A stretch of DNA of 64,000 bases, taken from positions 62,001-126,000 of the forward strand of contig JAJYHI010000007.1 in assembly GCA_021784835.1 (NCBI GenBank). The letters run 5' to 3'. The number at the start of each line of letters is the position of its first letter. The stretch's first letter is position 1. Positions 34,704-43,487 of this stretch are shown here, one piece after another. Both the position numbers and the translations under genes were made by a program. Source of the stretch: a bacterium (GTDB taxonomy: Bacteria > SZUA-79 > Acidulodesulfobacterales > Acidulodesulfobacteraceae). The notes below the pieces were generated by a model that was given only the letters and a program-made list of their open reading frames with translations, ran no database searches and had not been told where the DNA came from.

Positions 34704-36260
34704 ATGAACGACAAACAATTAAAAAAAATTAAGATTTTCGATACGACCTTAAGGGACGGAGAACAATCCCCCGGCGCAAGCATGAATATCGAGGAAAAAT
34801 TAAATCTTGCGCGCCAGCTTGCAAGGCTCGGCGTCGATGTCATAGAAGCCGGTTTTCCCATCGCTTCCGAAGGAGATTTTGAGGCTGTAAAGGCGATAGC
34901 GCAGGAGATTAAAGGCATAGAGATTGCCGGACTTGCAAGGGCAAACGAAAAGGATATTTACAGGGCGTATTCCGCAGTTAAATTTGCGGAAAAACCGGTT
35001 ATACACACTTTTATAGCGACGTCGGACATACACCTGAAATATAAGCTAAGGATGAGCCGCGACGAATTATACGAAAAAGCCGTAAATATGGTAAAGTATG
35101 CTAAATCTTTAACCGAAAAAGTAGAATTTTCCGCCGAAGATGCCGCCAGGTCAGACTTTAATTTCTTATGCAGGGTGATAGAAGGCGTTATAGAGGCCGG
35201 AGCCACCTCCGTTAATATCCCGGATACCGTGGGCTACGCAACCCCTTTCGAATTTTTTGATTTTATAAAAAAAATAAAGGAAAAGGTTAAAGGCATAGGC
35301 GATATTACTTTAAGCGTCCATTGCCATAACGATTTAGGACTCGCCGTCGCCAATTCTCTTTCGGCGATACTTGCCGGGATAGGCCAGGTCGAATGTACCA
35401 TTAACGGCATAGGAGAGAGGGCCGGGAATGCCGCGCTAGAAGAAATAGTCATGGCTTTAGAACTTAGAAAAGATATATATAACGCGGTTACCGGCGTTAA
35501 TACGACCGAACTTTATAGGACGTCCCAGCTTTTAACTCATATAACGGGTATTTCCGTACAGCCAAATAAAGCGATTGTGGGTAAAAACGCTTTTTCCCAC
35601 GAAGCCGGTATTCATCAGGACGGCGTATTAAAAGAAAAAGCCACGTATGAAATTATGACTCCGGAACGCGTGGGAAGACAGGCCAACGAACTCGTTCTCG
35701 GCAAGCATTCCGGCATGCATGCATTTAAAGAAAAGATTATATCCTTAGGTTATCTATTAAAGGACGAAGAAATCGAAGCCGCTTTCGTAAAATTTAAAGG
35801 ATTAGCCGATAGAAAAAAAGATATTTACGACGAGGATATCGACTCGCTTATAGCAAAATCTCATCCGGCGGAGAAGTATGAACTTAAATACTTAAACGTT
35901 GTCTGCGGCGATACGGTAACGCCTCTTTCTATGGTCAAAATTATGGTTGACGGAGAATTAAGGCAGGATTCTTCTTTCGGAAACGGCCCAGTAGATGCCG
36001 CCGTAAATGCGATAGAAAAGATTGTCGCTTCAAAATCCAAGGCGATAGCTTACGAAGTTAAATCCATAAGGGGAACGACGGAGGCGCAAGGCGACGTTTC
36101 CGTGACTATAGAAAACAGCGGAATCCAAATTACGGGAAGAAGCGCCCATACCGATATCGTGGTTGCCAGCGCAAAAGCTTACGTCAACGCTTTAAATAAA
36201 CTTTACGTCCGCAATAACAGCGTCGATAAATCGGTTTGCGGCATGGAGATGCATTCGTAA
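34704..36260 (+). CDS. leuA: 2-isopropylmalate synthase
   Basis: A 518-residue DRE-TIM metallolyase that makes isopropylmalate from acetyl-CoA and ketoisovalerate. FDTTLRDGEQSPGASM at the N terminus, the metal-binding HCHNDLGLAVANSL and GIGERAGNAALEE are all present; the C-terminal LeuA dimer domain (about 390-505) provides leucine feedback. It is separated from leuC by 212 bases that contain a promoter, so leuA may end an upstream transcript. Confidence 0.96.
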   Translation: MNDKQLKKIKIFDTTLRDGEQSPGASMNIEEKLNLARQLARLGVDVIEAGFPIASEGDFEAVKAIAQEIKGIEIAGLARANEKDIYRAYSAVKFAEKPVIHTFIATSDIHLKYKLRMSRDELYEKAVNMVKYAKSLTEKVEFSAEDAARSDFNFLCRVIEGVIEAGATSVNIPDTVGYATPFEFFDFIKKIKEKVKGIGDITLSVHCHNDLGLAVANSLSAILAGIGQVECTINGIGERAGNAALEEIVMALELRKDIYNAVTGVNTTELYRTSQLLTHITGISVQPNKAIVGKNAFSHEAGIHQDGVLKEKATYEIMTPERVGRQANELVLGKHSGMHAFKEKIISLGYLLKDEEIEAAFVKFKGLADRKKDIYDEDIDSLIAKSHPAEKYELKYLNVVCGDTVTPLSMVKIMVDGELRQDSSFGNGPVDAAVNAIEKIVASKSKAIAYEVKSIRGTTEAQGDVSVTIENSGIQITGRSAHTDIVVASAKAYVNALNKLYVRNNSVDKSVCGMEMHS

Positions 36261-36378
36261 GCCGCATATTTCCCTAACACGCAAAAATAAGCGAATACAG
36301 ATATCGGAGGACGATAATATAAATCGAATGCTTATTATGCATGGATAAAAACTCTTTTTAATTATAAATATTATTCGT

Positions 36379-36407
36379 TTGACTCATGATTTGATAAATT
36401 TTATATT
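36379..36407 (+). promoter_or_regulatory. Sigma70-type promoter before leuC
   Basis: TTGACT at 36379-36384 and TATATT at 36402-36407 with a 17-base spacer, giving a start near 36414 and a leader of about 59 bases. It lies in the longest gap of the ilv/leu block. I see no leucine-rich leader peptide or T-box in the gap, so any regulation is likely at the promoter. Confidence 0.55.
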
Positions 36408-36472
36408 ATATCAGTTTCTGTTTAATTATCAGTTTTAATCGAAAATTTATTAAATAATCGGAGGTAAGTTTA

Positions 36473-37747
36473 GTGAAAAGGAAGTTAACCGTCACAGAAA
36501 AAATAATATTAAACCACACCGGTCTGGATACGGTATCGCCGGGCGATATAGTGAACGCAAAAGTGGATATCGCGCTCGGCAACGACATTACCGCTCCTAT
36601 TGCGATAAAAGAATTTGAAGCTATAGGCATAGACAGGATTTTCGATAGGAAGAAAATCGCCCTCGTTCCTGACCATTTTGTTCCGAACAAAGATATTTTA
36701 AGCGCAAAACAGGCAAAAATGCTGAGGGAATTTGCAAAAAAGCATGATATCGAATATTATTTTGAATGCGGTGAAGCAGGCGTCGAACATGCGCTTTTGC
36801 CCGAAAAAGGAATAGTTTTGCCCGGAGACCTCGTCGTAGGAGCGGATTCGCATACATGCACATACGGCGCATTAGGGGCTTTCGCTACCGGGGTAGGCTC
36901 GACGGACCTTGCATACGCCTTTGCATTCGGGGAATTATGGCTAAAAGTTCCCGAATCCATAAAAGTAGTTTTTGACGGCAAGCCCGGCAAATGGGTATCC
37001 GGCAAAGATTTAGTGCTGTACCTGATAGGGAAAATAGGAGTAGAAGGCGCAAACTATATGGCGCTTGAATTTTCGGGAAGCGCGTTTAAACATCTGGGAA
37101 TGGCGGATAGATTTACCATATCGAACATGGCTATAGAGGCTGGAGCAAAAAGCGGTATATTCGAGCCGGACGAAATTACGGAAAATTATGTTAAAGGAAG
37201 AGCGGGCAGGGCGTATACTTTTTATAAAAGCGACGAAGGCGCGGAATATTACAGGGTTTTAAATTTTAACGCCGAATCGATAAAACCGCAGGTTGCTTTT
37301 CCGCATCTTCCAGAAAACAGCATAGATATCGACGAAGCTTCCGCTAAAAATATAAAAATAGACCAGTCCGTCATAGGTTCGTGCACAAACGGTAGAATAG
37401 AGGATTTAAGGATTGCCGCCATGGTTTTAAAAGGAAAAAAAATAGCCAAATACACGAGGCTTATAGTCATTCCTGCGACGCCGGAAGTATACAGGGCGGC
37501 AGAAAAAGAAGGGCTTATAGATATATTTATGGATGCCGGAGCGGTAGTCAGCACTCCGACCTGCGGCCCTTGCCTAGGCGGATATATGGGAATACTTGCT
37601 GACGGCGAAAGGGCAATTTCTTCCACCAACAGGAACTTTAAAGGAAGAATGGGCGATGTTACGAGCGAAGTTTATCTTGCAAATCCAGCAGTTTGCGCCG
37701 CATCGGCGATACTCGGTAAAATTTCCGGTCCCGAAGAGTCCGTATGA
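36473..37747 (+). CDS. leuC: 3-isopropylmalate dehydratase, large subunit
   Basis: An aconitase-family subunit of 424 residues, the bacterial/archaeal LeuC2-HacA length. Cluster ligands are in [13 protein letters not shown] and [13 protein letters not shown], with [19 protein letters not shown] upstream. GTG 36473 follows TCGGAGGTAAG. It works with LeuD, encoded 101 bases downstream, to isomerise isopropylmalate. The intervening gap holds an AT-rich inverted repeat (TAATATT-A-AATATTA). Confidence 0.95.
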   Translation: MKRKLTVTEKIILNHTGLDTVSPGDIVNAKVDIALGNDITAPIAIKEFEAIGIDRIFDRKKIALVPDHFVPNKDILSAKQAKMLREFAKKHDIEYYFECGEAGVEHALLPEKGIVLPGDLVVGADSHTCTYGALGAFATGVGSTDLAYAFAFGELWLKVPESIKVVFDGKPGKWVSGKDLVLYLIGKIGVEGANYMALEFSGSAFKHLGMADRFTISNMAIEAGAKSGIFEPDEITENYVKGRAGRAYTFYKSDEGAEYYRVLNFNAESIKPQVAFPHLPENSIDIDEASAKNIKIDQSVIGSCTNGRIEDLRIAAMVLKGKKIAKYTRLIVIPATPEVYRAAEKEGLIDIFMDAGAVVSTPTCGPCLGGYMGILADGERAISSTNRNFKGRMGDVTSEVYLANPAVCAASAILGKISGPEESV

Positions 37748-37848
37748 ATGCCTAATATTAAATATTAAATGCGGCATCAGGGCGAAAGCATTAAAACCGG
37801 CAAAATATAAATCAATCGATATAAATTTTATAAAAGGAGCGATTATTT

Positions 37849-38346
37849 ATGATATTTAGCGGAAAAGTTTTTAAATTCGGAGACAATATAGATACCGATG
37901 CCATTATACCTGCAAGGTACTTAAACGATTCTAACGACGATAACCTAAAAAAGCATTGCATGGAGGATGCAGATGCGGGATTTGCCTCCAATGTATCTAA
38001 CGGCGACATAATCGTTGCCGGGAACAATTTCGGCTGCGGCTCTTCAAGAGAGCACGCTCCGAGAGCGATTAAGGCATGCGGAGTCCCCGTCGTAATCGCC
38101 AAGAGTTTCGCGAGGATTTTTTATAGGAATTCCTTCAATATAGGCTTGTTTATTTTGGAAGCGGATACCGCCGGCATAGATAGCGGGGATTTTTTGGAAG
38201 CGGATACCGATACGGGAGAGATTAAAAACAAAACAAAAAATACCGTTATCAAAGCGAAACCGATTCCAAAGTTTATGTCCGAGCTTGTTAACGCGGGCGG
38301 TTTAATTGCGTACGCCAAAAAAAAGATTAAGGAGGGCAGAATATAA
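37849..38346 (+). CDS. leuD: 3-isopropylmalate dehydratase, small subunit
   Basis: A 165-residue swivel-domain subunit. [32 protein letters not shown] and [14 protein letters not shown] are the family landmarks. The strong ribosome site AAAAGGAG lies before ATG 37849. The length is that of the archaeal-type partner of a 420-residue LeuC. leuB begins three bases after its stop codon. Confidence 0.95.
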   Translation: MIFSGKVFKFGDNIDTDAIIPARYLNDSNDDNLKKHCMEDADAGFASNVSNGDIIVAGNNFGCGSSREHAPRAIKACGVPVVIAKSFARIFYRNSFNIGLFILEADTAGIDSGDFLEADTDTGEIKNKTKNTVIKAKPIPKFMSELVNAGGLIAYAKKKIKEGRI

Positions 38347-38349
38347 ATT

Positions 38350-39429
38350 ATGATAAAATTAGCGCTTTTTGCTGGAGACGGAATAGGAACGGAGGTTGCC
38401 GGAGAAGCGGTTAATGTCCTGAAATTTTTATTCGACGCAAACTCCGTGCGTTATGAAATAGAAGAAGACCTTGTCGGAGGCGCTTCCTACGACGAATATA
38501 AAAAGCCCATTACCGAAAAAGCCCTTAAGCTTGCGAAAGAGGCGGACGCCGTTATTTTTGGAGCAGTCGGCGGACCGAAATGGGAATCCCTTCCCATAGA
38601 ACTAAGGCCCGAAAAAGCCCTTTTAACTTTGCGGTACGACCTTGGACTTTATGCAAATTTAAGGCCGGCAAAGATTTACGACGAGCTCATAGATGCTTCC
38701 CCTTTAAAAAGAGAGGTTGTTAGCGGAACAGATATGATGATAGTCCGCGAGCTTACCGGCGGAATTTATTTCGGTCAGCCTAGAGGCGTTTTCAATATGG
38801 ACGACGGACAAAAAAAGGGAGTCAATACTTTAGTTTACACTACGAAAGAAATAGAAAGAATCGCAAAAATAGCTTTTGAAATTGCAAGAAAAAGAAGGAA
38901 AAAAGTTTTATCGGTCGATAAGGCAAACGTCTTGGAATGCACGGAACTTTGGAGGGAGGTCATTGCCGAAACTTCGAAGGGATATCCCGACGTCGAATTA
39001 AGCAATATGTATGTAGATAACTGTTCGATGCAGCTCATAAGACAGCCTAAATCCTTTGACGTTATAGTTACCACAAATATGTTCGGAGATATATTGAGCG
39101 ATGAATCTTCAATGGTTGCCGGATCTATCGGCATGCTTCCGTCGGCAAGCCTTAACGGAAAAAAAGGGATGTACGAACCAATTCACGGCAGCGCGCCGGA
39201 TATTGCGGGACAAAATAAAGCCAATCCGATTGCGGCTATTTTATCGGCCGCAATGATGTTAAAATATAGTTTCGATATGGATAATATTGCCGGAAAAATT
39301 GAAAACGCCGTAGAGAAAGTCATTAAAAACGGATACAGAACCGCCGATATTTATTCGAATGCCCCCGGAACCAAACTTGTCGGCACAAAAGAAATGGGCA
39401 AAGCGGTTATAGATGAATTAAGAAAATAA
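38350..39429 (+). CDS. leuB: 3-isopropylmalate dehydrogenase
   Basis: Oxidative decarboxylation of isopropylmalate, the last pathway-specific leucine step. The 359-residue protein has [68 protein letters not shown] (metal-binding acids) and [20 protein letters not shown] (NAD site). Isocitrate dehydrogenase is excluded by the [21 protein letters not shown] substrate region and by the operon. Confidence 0.96.
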   Translation: MIKLALFAGDGIGTEVAGEAVNVLKFLFDANSVRYEIEEDLVGGASYDEYKKPITEKALKLAKEADAVIFGAVGGPKWESLPIELRPEKALLTLRYDLGLYANLRPAKIYDELIDASPLKREVVSGTDMMIVRELTGGIYFGQPRGVFNMDDGQKKGVNTLVYTTKEIERIAKIAFEIARKRRKKVLSVDKANVLECTELWREVIAETSKGYPDVELSNMYVDNCSMQLIRQPKSFDVIVTTNMFGDILSDESSMVAGSIGMLPSASLNGKKGMYEPIHGSAPDIAGQNKANPIAAILSAAMMLKYSFDMDNIAGKIENAVEKVIKNGYRTADIYSNAPGTKLVGTKEMGKAVIDELRK

Positions 39430-39444
39430 AAAAACGGGAAAAAT

Positions 39445-40488
39445 ATGAAAAAAGAAAAATACAATATCGGCATTATGGGCGCGACCGGACTTGTAGGCAG
39501 AGAATTTTTAGAAATATTAGAGGAAAGAAAATTTCCGACGGCGGAACTTTATCTTTTCGCCTCGGAAAATTCTCTCGGCGAAACCATTAAGTTTAAGGGC
39601 GAAGATTATATCGTCGATGCCCTAAAGGAAGATTCTTTCGAGAAAAAAAAAATCGACATAGTTTTATCCAGCCCCGGAGGTTCCGTCAGTTCTAAGTTTG
39701 CCCCGATAGCCGCGAAAGAAGGAGCGGTAGTTATAGACAACACTTCTTATTTCAGAATGGACGAAGACGTTCCTTTAGTCGTTCCAGAGGTCAATCCGGA
39801 AGATATAAAATATTATTCTAATAAAAATATAATAGCAAATCCAAATTGTTCGACCATTCAAATGGTCGTGCCCCTTAAGCCGATTCACGACAGATATAAG
39901 ATAAAAAGGATAATCGTTTCGACCTATCAGTCGACGTCCGGCGCAGGCAAAAGAGCTATGGACGAATTGTTTTATCAAACAACCGGCATAATAAACGCAA
40001 AAGGGGATATATATCCGGAAAAATTTCCCGTCCAGATAGCTTTTAACTGTATTCCTCAGATAGACGTTTTTAGCGAAGACGGATATACGAAAGAAGAAAT
40101 TAAAATGGTCAGGGAAACGCAAAAAATAATGCACGATAAGAACATAGCCGTATCCGCTACGACAGTGCGGGTGCCTGTATTTTTTTCTCACGGAGAGTCG
40201 GTAAATATCGAAACGGAAAAGAATTTCGATATAAAAGATATCAAAAGAATCTTATCGGAAACCGGCGGCGTAAAAATTATAGACAACGTTTTAAGCGCCA
40301 ATCCCGAAGAAAGATATCCCTACCAGACCTATGCCGCGGGAAAGGACGAAGTTTTTGTCGGCAGAATAAGAAAGGATTTTTCTATACCCAACGGTTTAAA
40401 TCTTTGGATAGTAGCCGATAACGTGAGAAAAGGGGCGGCGCTCAATGCCGTACAGATCGCGGAAATACTTATTCAAAAGTTTTTATAA
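39445..40488 (+). CDS. asd: Aspartate-semialdehyde dehydrogenase
   Basis: A 347-residue enzyme that reduces aspartyl phosphate for lysine, threonine, methionine and diaminopimelate synthesis. MGATGLVGREFLEILEER is the NADP fold, NPNCSTIQMV holds the catalytic Cys, STYQSTSGAGKRAMDEL follows, and VRVPVFFSHGESVNIE contains the catalytic His. leuB-asd adjacency is common. murJ starts at the base after the stop codon. Confidence 0.96.
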   Translation: MKKEKYNIGIMGATGLVGREFLEILEERKFPTAELYLFASENSLGETIKFKGEDYIVDALKEDSFEKKKIDIVLSSPGGSVSSKFAPIAAKEGAVVIDNTSYFRMDEDVPLVVPEVNPEDIKYYSNKNIIANPNCSTIQMVVPLKPIHDRYKIKRIIVSTYQSTSGAGKRAMDELFYQTTGIINAKGDIYPEKFPVQIAFNCIPQIDVFSEDGYTKEEIKMVRETQKIMHDKNIAVSATTVRVPVFFSHGESVNIETEKNFDIKDIKRILSETGGVKIIDNVLSANPEERYPYQTYAAGKDEVFVGRIRKDFSIPNGLNLWIVADNVRKGAALNAVQIAEILIQKFL

Positions 40489-42045
40489 ATGCCTTCTCAA
40501 TCCAAAAATCATGAGATAGTCAGGAATTTATCGGTCGTTTCTTTTTTTACCCTGATAAGCAGGATTTTAGGCTTATTAAGGGATATCTGCATAGCATATT
40601 TTTTCGGCGCGGGAACTGCCACGGATGCTTTTTTCGTAGCTTTCAGGATACCCAATCTGTTCAGGAGGCTTTTCGGAGAAGGAGGTATTTCGTCTTCTTT
40701 TATTCCCGTGTATTCGGAAAGTCTGGCCAAAAATAACGAAAACGAATCGGCCGGCCTTTTTAAGACCGTTTTTACCGTATTATTTTTTATTCTTTTGATT
40801 CTTTCCGTTATCGGTTTCCTATTTTCTTTTGTTTTCGTGGCTGTAACAGCTCCCGGATTTTTGCACAAACCTGCTGAATTTCATCTTGCCGTATTTCTTA
40901 CTAAAGTCATGTTCCCGTATATTTTTTTAATAGGGCTTGCCGCATTTTTTGCGGGGGTTCTTAACGTTCACGGCTCTTATGCTCCGGGAGCGATGTATCC
41001 TATAATCCTGAATGTTTTGTTAATAATCGCCGCCCTTTTTTTAAGGCCGTTTTTTCATCCGGGCATATATGCGCTTGCTGCGGGGGTCATGCTCGGCGGC
41101 GTTTTACAGCTTTTATCCCAAATTTATTATATCAGAAGAAAGAAAATTATTCTTGGATTCAAATTTAATTTTAGAAACAGAGAAGTGAAATCCGTCTTCA
41201 AACTGCTTGCCCCGTCTCTTCTGGGAATGGCCGTAATTCAACTTAATCTTATATTCGATACCTTTCTCGCATCATTTCTGCCGGCCGGCAGCATTTCCTA
41301 TCTTTACTACGGCGACAGGCTTTATCAGTTTCCTTTGGGCGTTTTCGCCATTGCGATGCAGACGGCAATTTTCCCCGCCCTTTCGGCTTCGTTTGCTAAA
41401 AACGACCTCAAAGAAGTCGGAGGCGCTTTTAATTTTTCATCGTCCCTGATGTTTTTTATAATAATTCCTTCAAGCATAGGATTAATACTTTTAAGAAACA
41501 GTCTTGCAAAATTAATATATATGCACGGAATATTCAATGCGGCGGATGCGCAAAAAACGGCGGGCGTTCTTATGTTTTTTATCGTCGGGCTGTGGGCGTC
41601 CGCGCTTTTAAAAACCGTAATTCCGGTTTTCTATTCGATGAAGGATACTAAAACGCCGGTAAAAGCTACAATAATTTCGCTGATTATAAACATTATATTT
41701 GCGGTTCTGCTTATGCGGGTTATGGGCGTTTACGGGCTGGCCCTGGCTTCAAGCATTTCATTAATTTTTAATTATCTTTACCTTCTAAGAAAACTTCGGC
41801 TAAAAAAGGGCATCGGCTTGGACGCGGGTTTCTTTAAATCGTTTGTCAAAACCTTAATCGCTAGTCTTATTATGGGGTTAATAGTAGAATTTTTAATAGT
41901 TGCTTTAGGGAAGTTCGATTACGGTTCTTTAACGATAGTTTTAGCTTCTCTTGCCGCAGGCGTTTTAGTTTATATATTTGTTTCTCTTGTCTTAAAAAAT
42001 GATTCCGCAAATATCGTAAAAAACGCAATAGTTAGGAAGCGGTAA
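40489..42045 (+). CDS. murJ: Lipid II flippase
   Basis: A 518-residue MOP-superfamily transporter with about 14 membrane helices that moves lipid II across the inner membrane. The start SFFTLISRILGLLRDICIAY, then FFVAFRIPNLFRRLFGEGGISSSFIPVYSE is the MurJ/MviN signature, and YYGDRLYQFPLGVFAIAMQT is the conserved mid segment. The ATG follows the asd stop codon without a gap. The 341-base gap after it is the longest in the window. Confidence 0.95.
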   Translation: MPSQSKNHEIVRNLSVVSFFTLISRILGLLRDICIAYFFGAGTATDAFFVAFRIPNLFRRLFGEGGISSSFIPVYSESLAKNNENESAGLFKTVFTVLFFILLILSVIGFLFSFVFVAVTAPGFLHKPAEFHLAVFLTKVMFPYIFLIGLAAFFAGVLNVHGSYAPGAMYPIILNVLLIIAALFLRPFFHPGIYALAAGVMLGGVLQLLSQIYYIRRKKIILGFKFNFRNREVKSVFKLLAPSLLGMAVIQLNLIFDTFLASFLPAGSISYLYYGDRLYQFPLGVFAIAMQTAIFPALSASFAKNDLKEVGGAFNFSSSLMFFIIIPSSIGLILLRNSLAKLIYMHGIFNAADAQKTAGVLMFFIVGLWASALLKTVIPVFYSMKDTKTPVKATIISLIINIIFAVLLMRVMGVYGLALASSISLIFNYLYLLRKLRLKKGIGLDAGFFKSFVKTLIASLIMGLIVEFLIVALGKFDYGSLTIVLASLAAGVLVYIFVSLVLKNDSANIVKNAIVRKR

Positions 42046-42386
42046 AAATATTCAGGAATAAATTTTAAATATAGTTTTATGTCCTATGCCGGCAAAATGA
42101 TTGTTTATAATACGGTATAATCGAAAAATAGGAAGAAAAATAGAAAAAGCTTATAAAGGCGAGGTAGATTATTCATTTTAAGAAAGGGATTTATCGTTAA
42201 GGATTTATTGGAAAAACGAGGCATAAAAATAAATCCGGGCCGTTTTTGACTTTTCTTCCAATAATAGTTATAATCAAAATATTGGTTTGACGAGCCGCGA
42301 CGGACATAGTCCTTTGCGCCGGCGACGGCAGGGCAATATTTTACCGATAACAATATATGCGGTTAAGGAGTTATTAAAAACAAAAT
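42046..42386. other. 341-base intergenic region with promoter and structured segment
   Basis: The longest stretch without a convincing gene. Two TATAAT hexamers at 42106 and 42116 lack good -35 boxes. TTATTGGAA (42205-42213) pairs with TTCCAATAA (42256-42264). The promoter at 42246-42274 follows, then AAAATATTG (42276-42284), an inverted match of CAATATTTT (42334-42342), enclosing a GC-rich part with GCCG/CGGC (42294, 42326) and the hairpin GGAC-ATA-GTCC (42302-42312). A stop-free frame 42233-42395 could encode about 37 residues from TTG 42287, without family resemblance. No riboswitch class I know fits. Confidence 0.5.
42246..42274 (+). promoter_or_regulatory. Strong sigma70-type promoter upstream of phoH
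   Basis: TTGACT at 42246-42251 and a perfect TATAAT at 42269-42274, spacer 17 bases; the best promoter match found in the window. The start would be near 42281, so the GC-rich structured segment becomes the 5' leader of the phoH transcript. The 5' arm of an inverted repeat (42276-42284) overlaps the predicted start, where a repressor could also bind. Confidence 0.65.
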
Positions 42387-43487
42387 TTGGGAATAACTAA
42401 TAAAACAAGGAAACGGGGTTCGTCTGCGGCGGTTAAAATGCGCGATACCTTTGGCGGCGTAAAAACAATCACTAAGGTTCCTAAATCGCGGTTAATATCC
42501 GGCGGCGGGAAAGAAGCCGTCAGCATAGAAAAGATAGAACTGGAAGACATCGACCTTTTTAATAAATTTTCAAGCCCTTCCGCCAATATAAAAGATATTA
42601 TCGAAACCCAGTTTGAGGTGGATATATCCGTCAGAGGCAACGTATTGCTGATTAAGGGCAATGAAAATAATGCAAGGGCATGCGGCAGATTCATATATGA
42701 CCTCTTAAGTTTATATAAAACAAACGTTCTTATTACGGATAGCGATTTAATCAGATTAGCCAAGCTGAAAATTGAGAATCCCGAAGCCAATATAGCCGCC
42801 CAGATTTATCCTTCCATCCTGGTAACTCCGCGAAAAAAGGTTATAGCTCCAAGAACTGCAAATCAAAAAAAATATACCGACGCAATTTATAAAAACGATA
42901 TAGTTATCGGCGTAGGGCCTGCCGGAACCGGCAAAACATACCTTGCCATGGCATGCGCCATTGCATTATTTCAAAGAAAACTGTTCGACAGGATAATTTT
43001 AACGCGTCCCGCCGTCGAAGCAGGCGAGAAATTAGGATTTCTTCCCGGAGACATTTCGCAGAAAATTAATCCTTATTTAAGGCCTCTGTACGACGCCCTT
43101 TACGAGATGTTCGAGTTCGAGAAAGCGCTTAAGCTTATAGAAACCGACGTTATAGAGGTCGCCCCTATAGCCTTTATGAGAGGCAGAACCCTTAATAATT
43201 CTTTTATTATATTGGACGAAGCGCAAAACGCCACAAACGAACAGATGAAGATGATGCTTACAAGAATAGGCGCCGGCTCCAAGATTGTCGTAAACGGCGA
43301 TATAACCCAGACAGATTTGCCTGCCGGCAAGGAATCCGGACTTGTTGCGGCAAGTAAAATCCTGAGGAATATTGAGGGAATAGAAATCGTAAATTTTAAA
43401 GGAACGGACGTATTAAGGCATAAACTTGTCCAAAATATAATAAAAGCTTATGAAGCGAACGAAATTCCTAGAATTTCTAAAAAATAA
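42387..43487 (+). CDS. phoH: PhoH-like ATPase
   Basis: A P-loop ATPase of the PhoH/YbeZ family linked to RNA turnover. Residues about 50-115 form a KH-like domain (VDISVRGNVLLIKGNENNAR). The ATPase has Walker A GVGPAGTGKTYLAM (about 174-187), LTRPAVEAGEKLGFLPGDI, the Walker B ILDEAQNAT and NGDITQTDLP. The start is uncertain: TTG 42387 lies 16 bases after AAGGAG, which is too far; ATG 42438 is the next option and gives a more usual length. The C terminus overlaps the next gene by 38 bases. ybeY is two genes downstream, a classic pairing. Confidence 0.93.
   Translation: MGITNKTRKRGSSAAVKMRDTFGGVKTITKVPKSRLISGGGKEAVSIEKIELEDIDLFNKFSSPSANIKDIIETQFEVDISVRGNVLLIKGNENNARACGRFIYDLLSLYKTNVLITDSDLIRLAKLKIENPEANIAAQIYPSILVTPRKKVIAPRTANQKKYTDAIYKNDIVIGVGPAGTGKTYLAMACAIALFQRKLFDRIILTRPAVEAGEKLGFLPGDISQKINPYLRPLYDALYEMFEFEKALKLIETDVIEVAPIAFMRGRTLNNSFIILDEAQNATNEQMKMMLTRIGAGSKIVVNGDITQTDLPAGKESGLVAASKILRNIEGIEIVNFKGTDVLRHKLVQNIIKAYEANEIPRISKK

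Noticed and set aside
36307..36348. Leucine leader peptide (GGAGG then ATG CTT ATT ATG CAT GGA TAA)
   Set aside because: It lies upstream of the leuC promoter, the spacing from GGAGG to ATG is 17 bases, it has one Leu codon, and there is no attenuator hairpin.
37748..37780. AT-rich inverted repeat between leuC and leuD as a terminator
   Set aside because: The perfect part TAATATT-A-AATATTA has no GC pairs and no T-run; it is more likely chance in an AT-rich gap.
37596..37859. Plus-strand frame across the leuC-leuD gap
   Set aside because: Mostly in another frame of leuC; the part in the gap is short, low in complexity and ends inside leuD.
42105..42353. Minus-strand frame of 82 codons in the murJ-phoH gap
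   Set aside because: No ribosome site or family resemblance, and it runs against a strong plus-strand promoter and leader.
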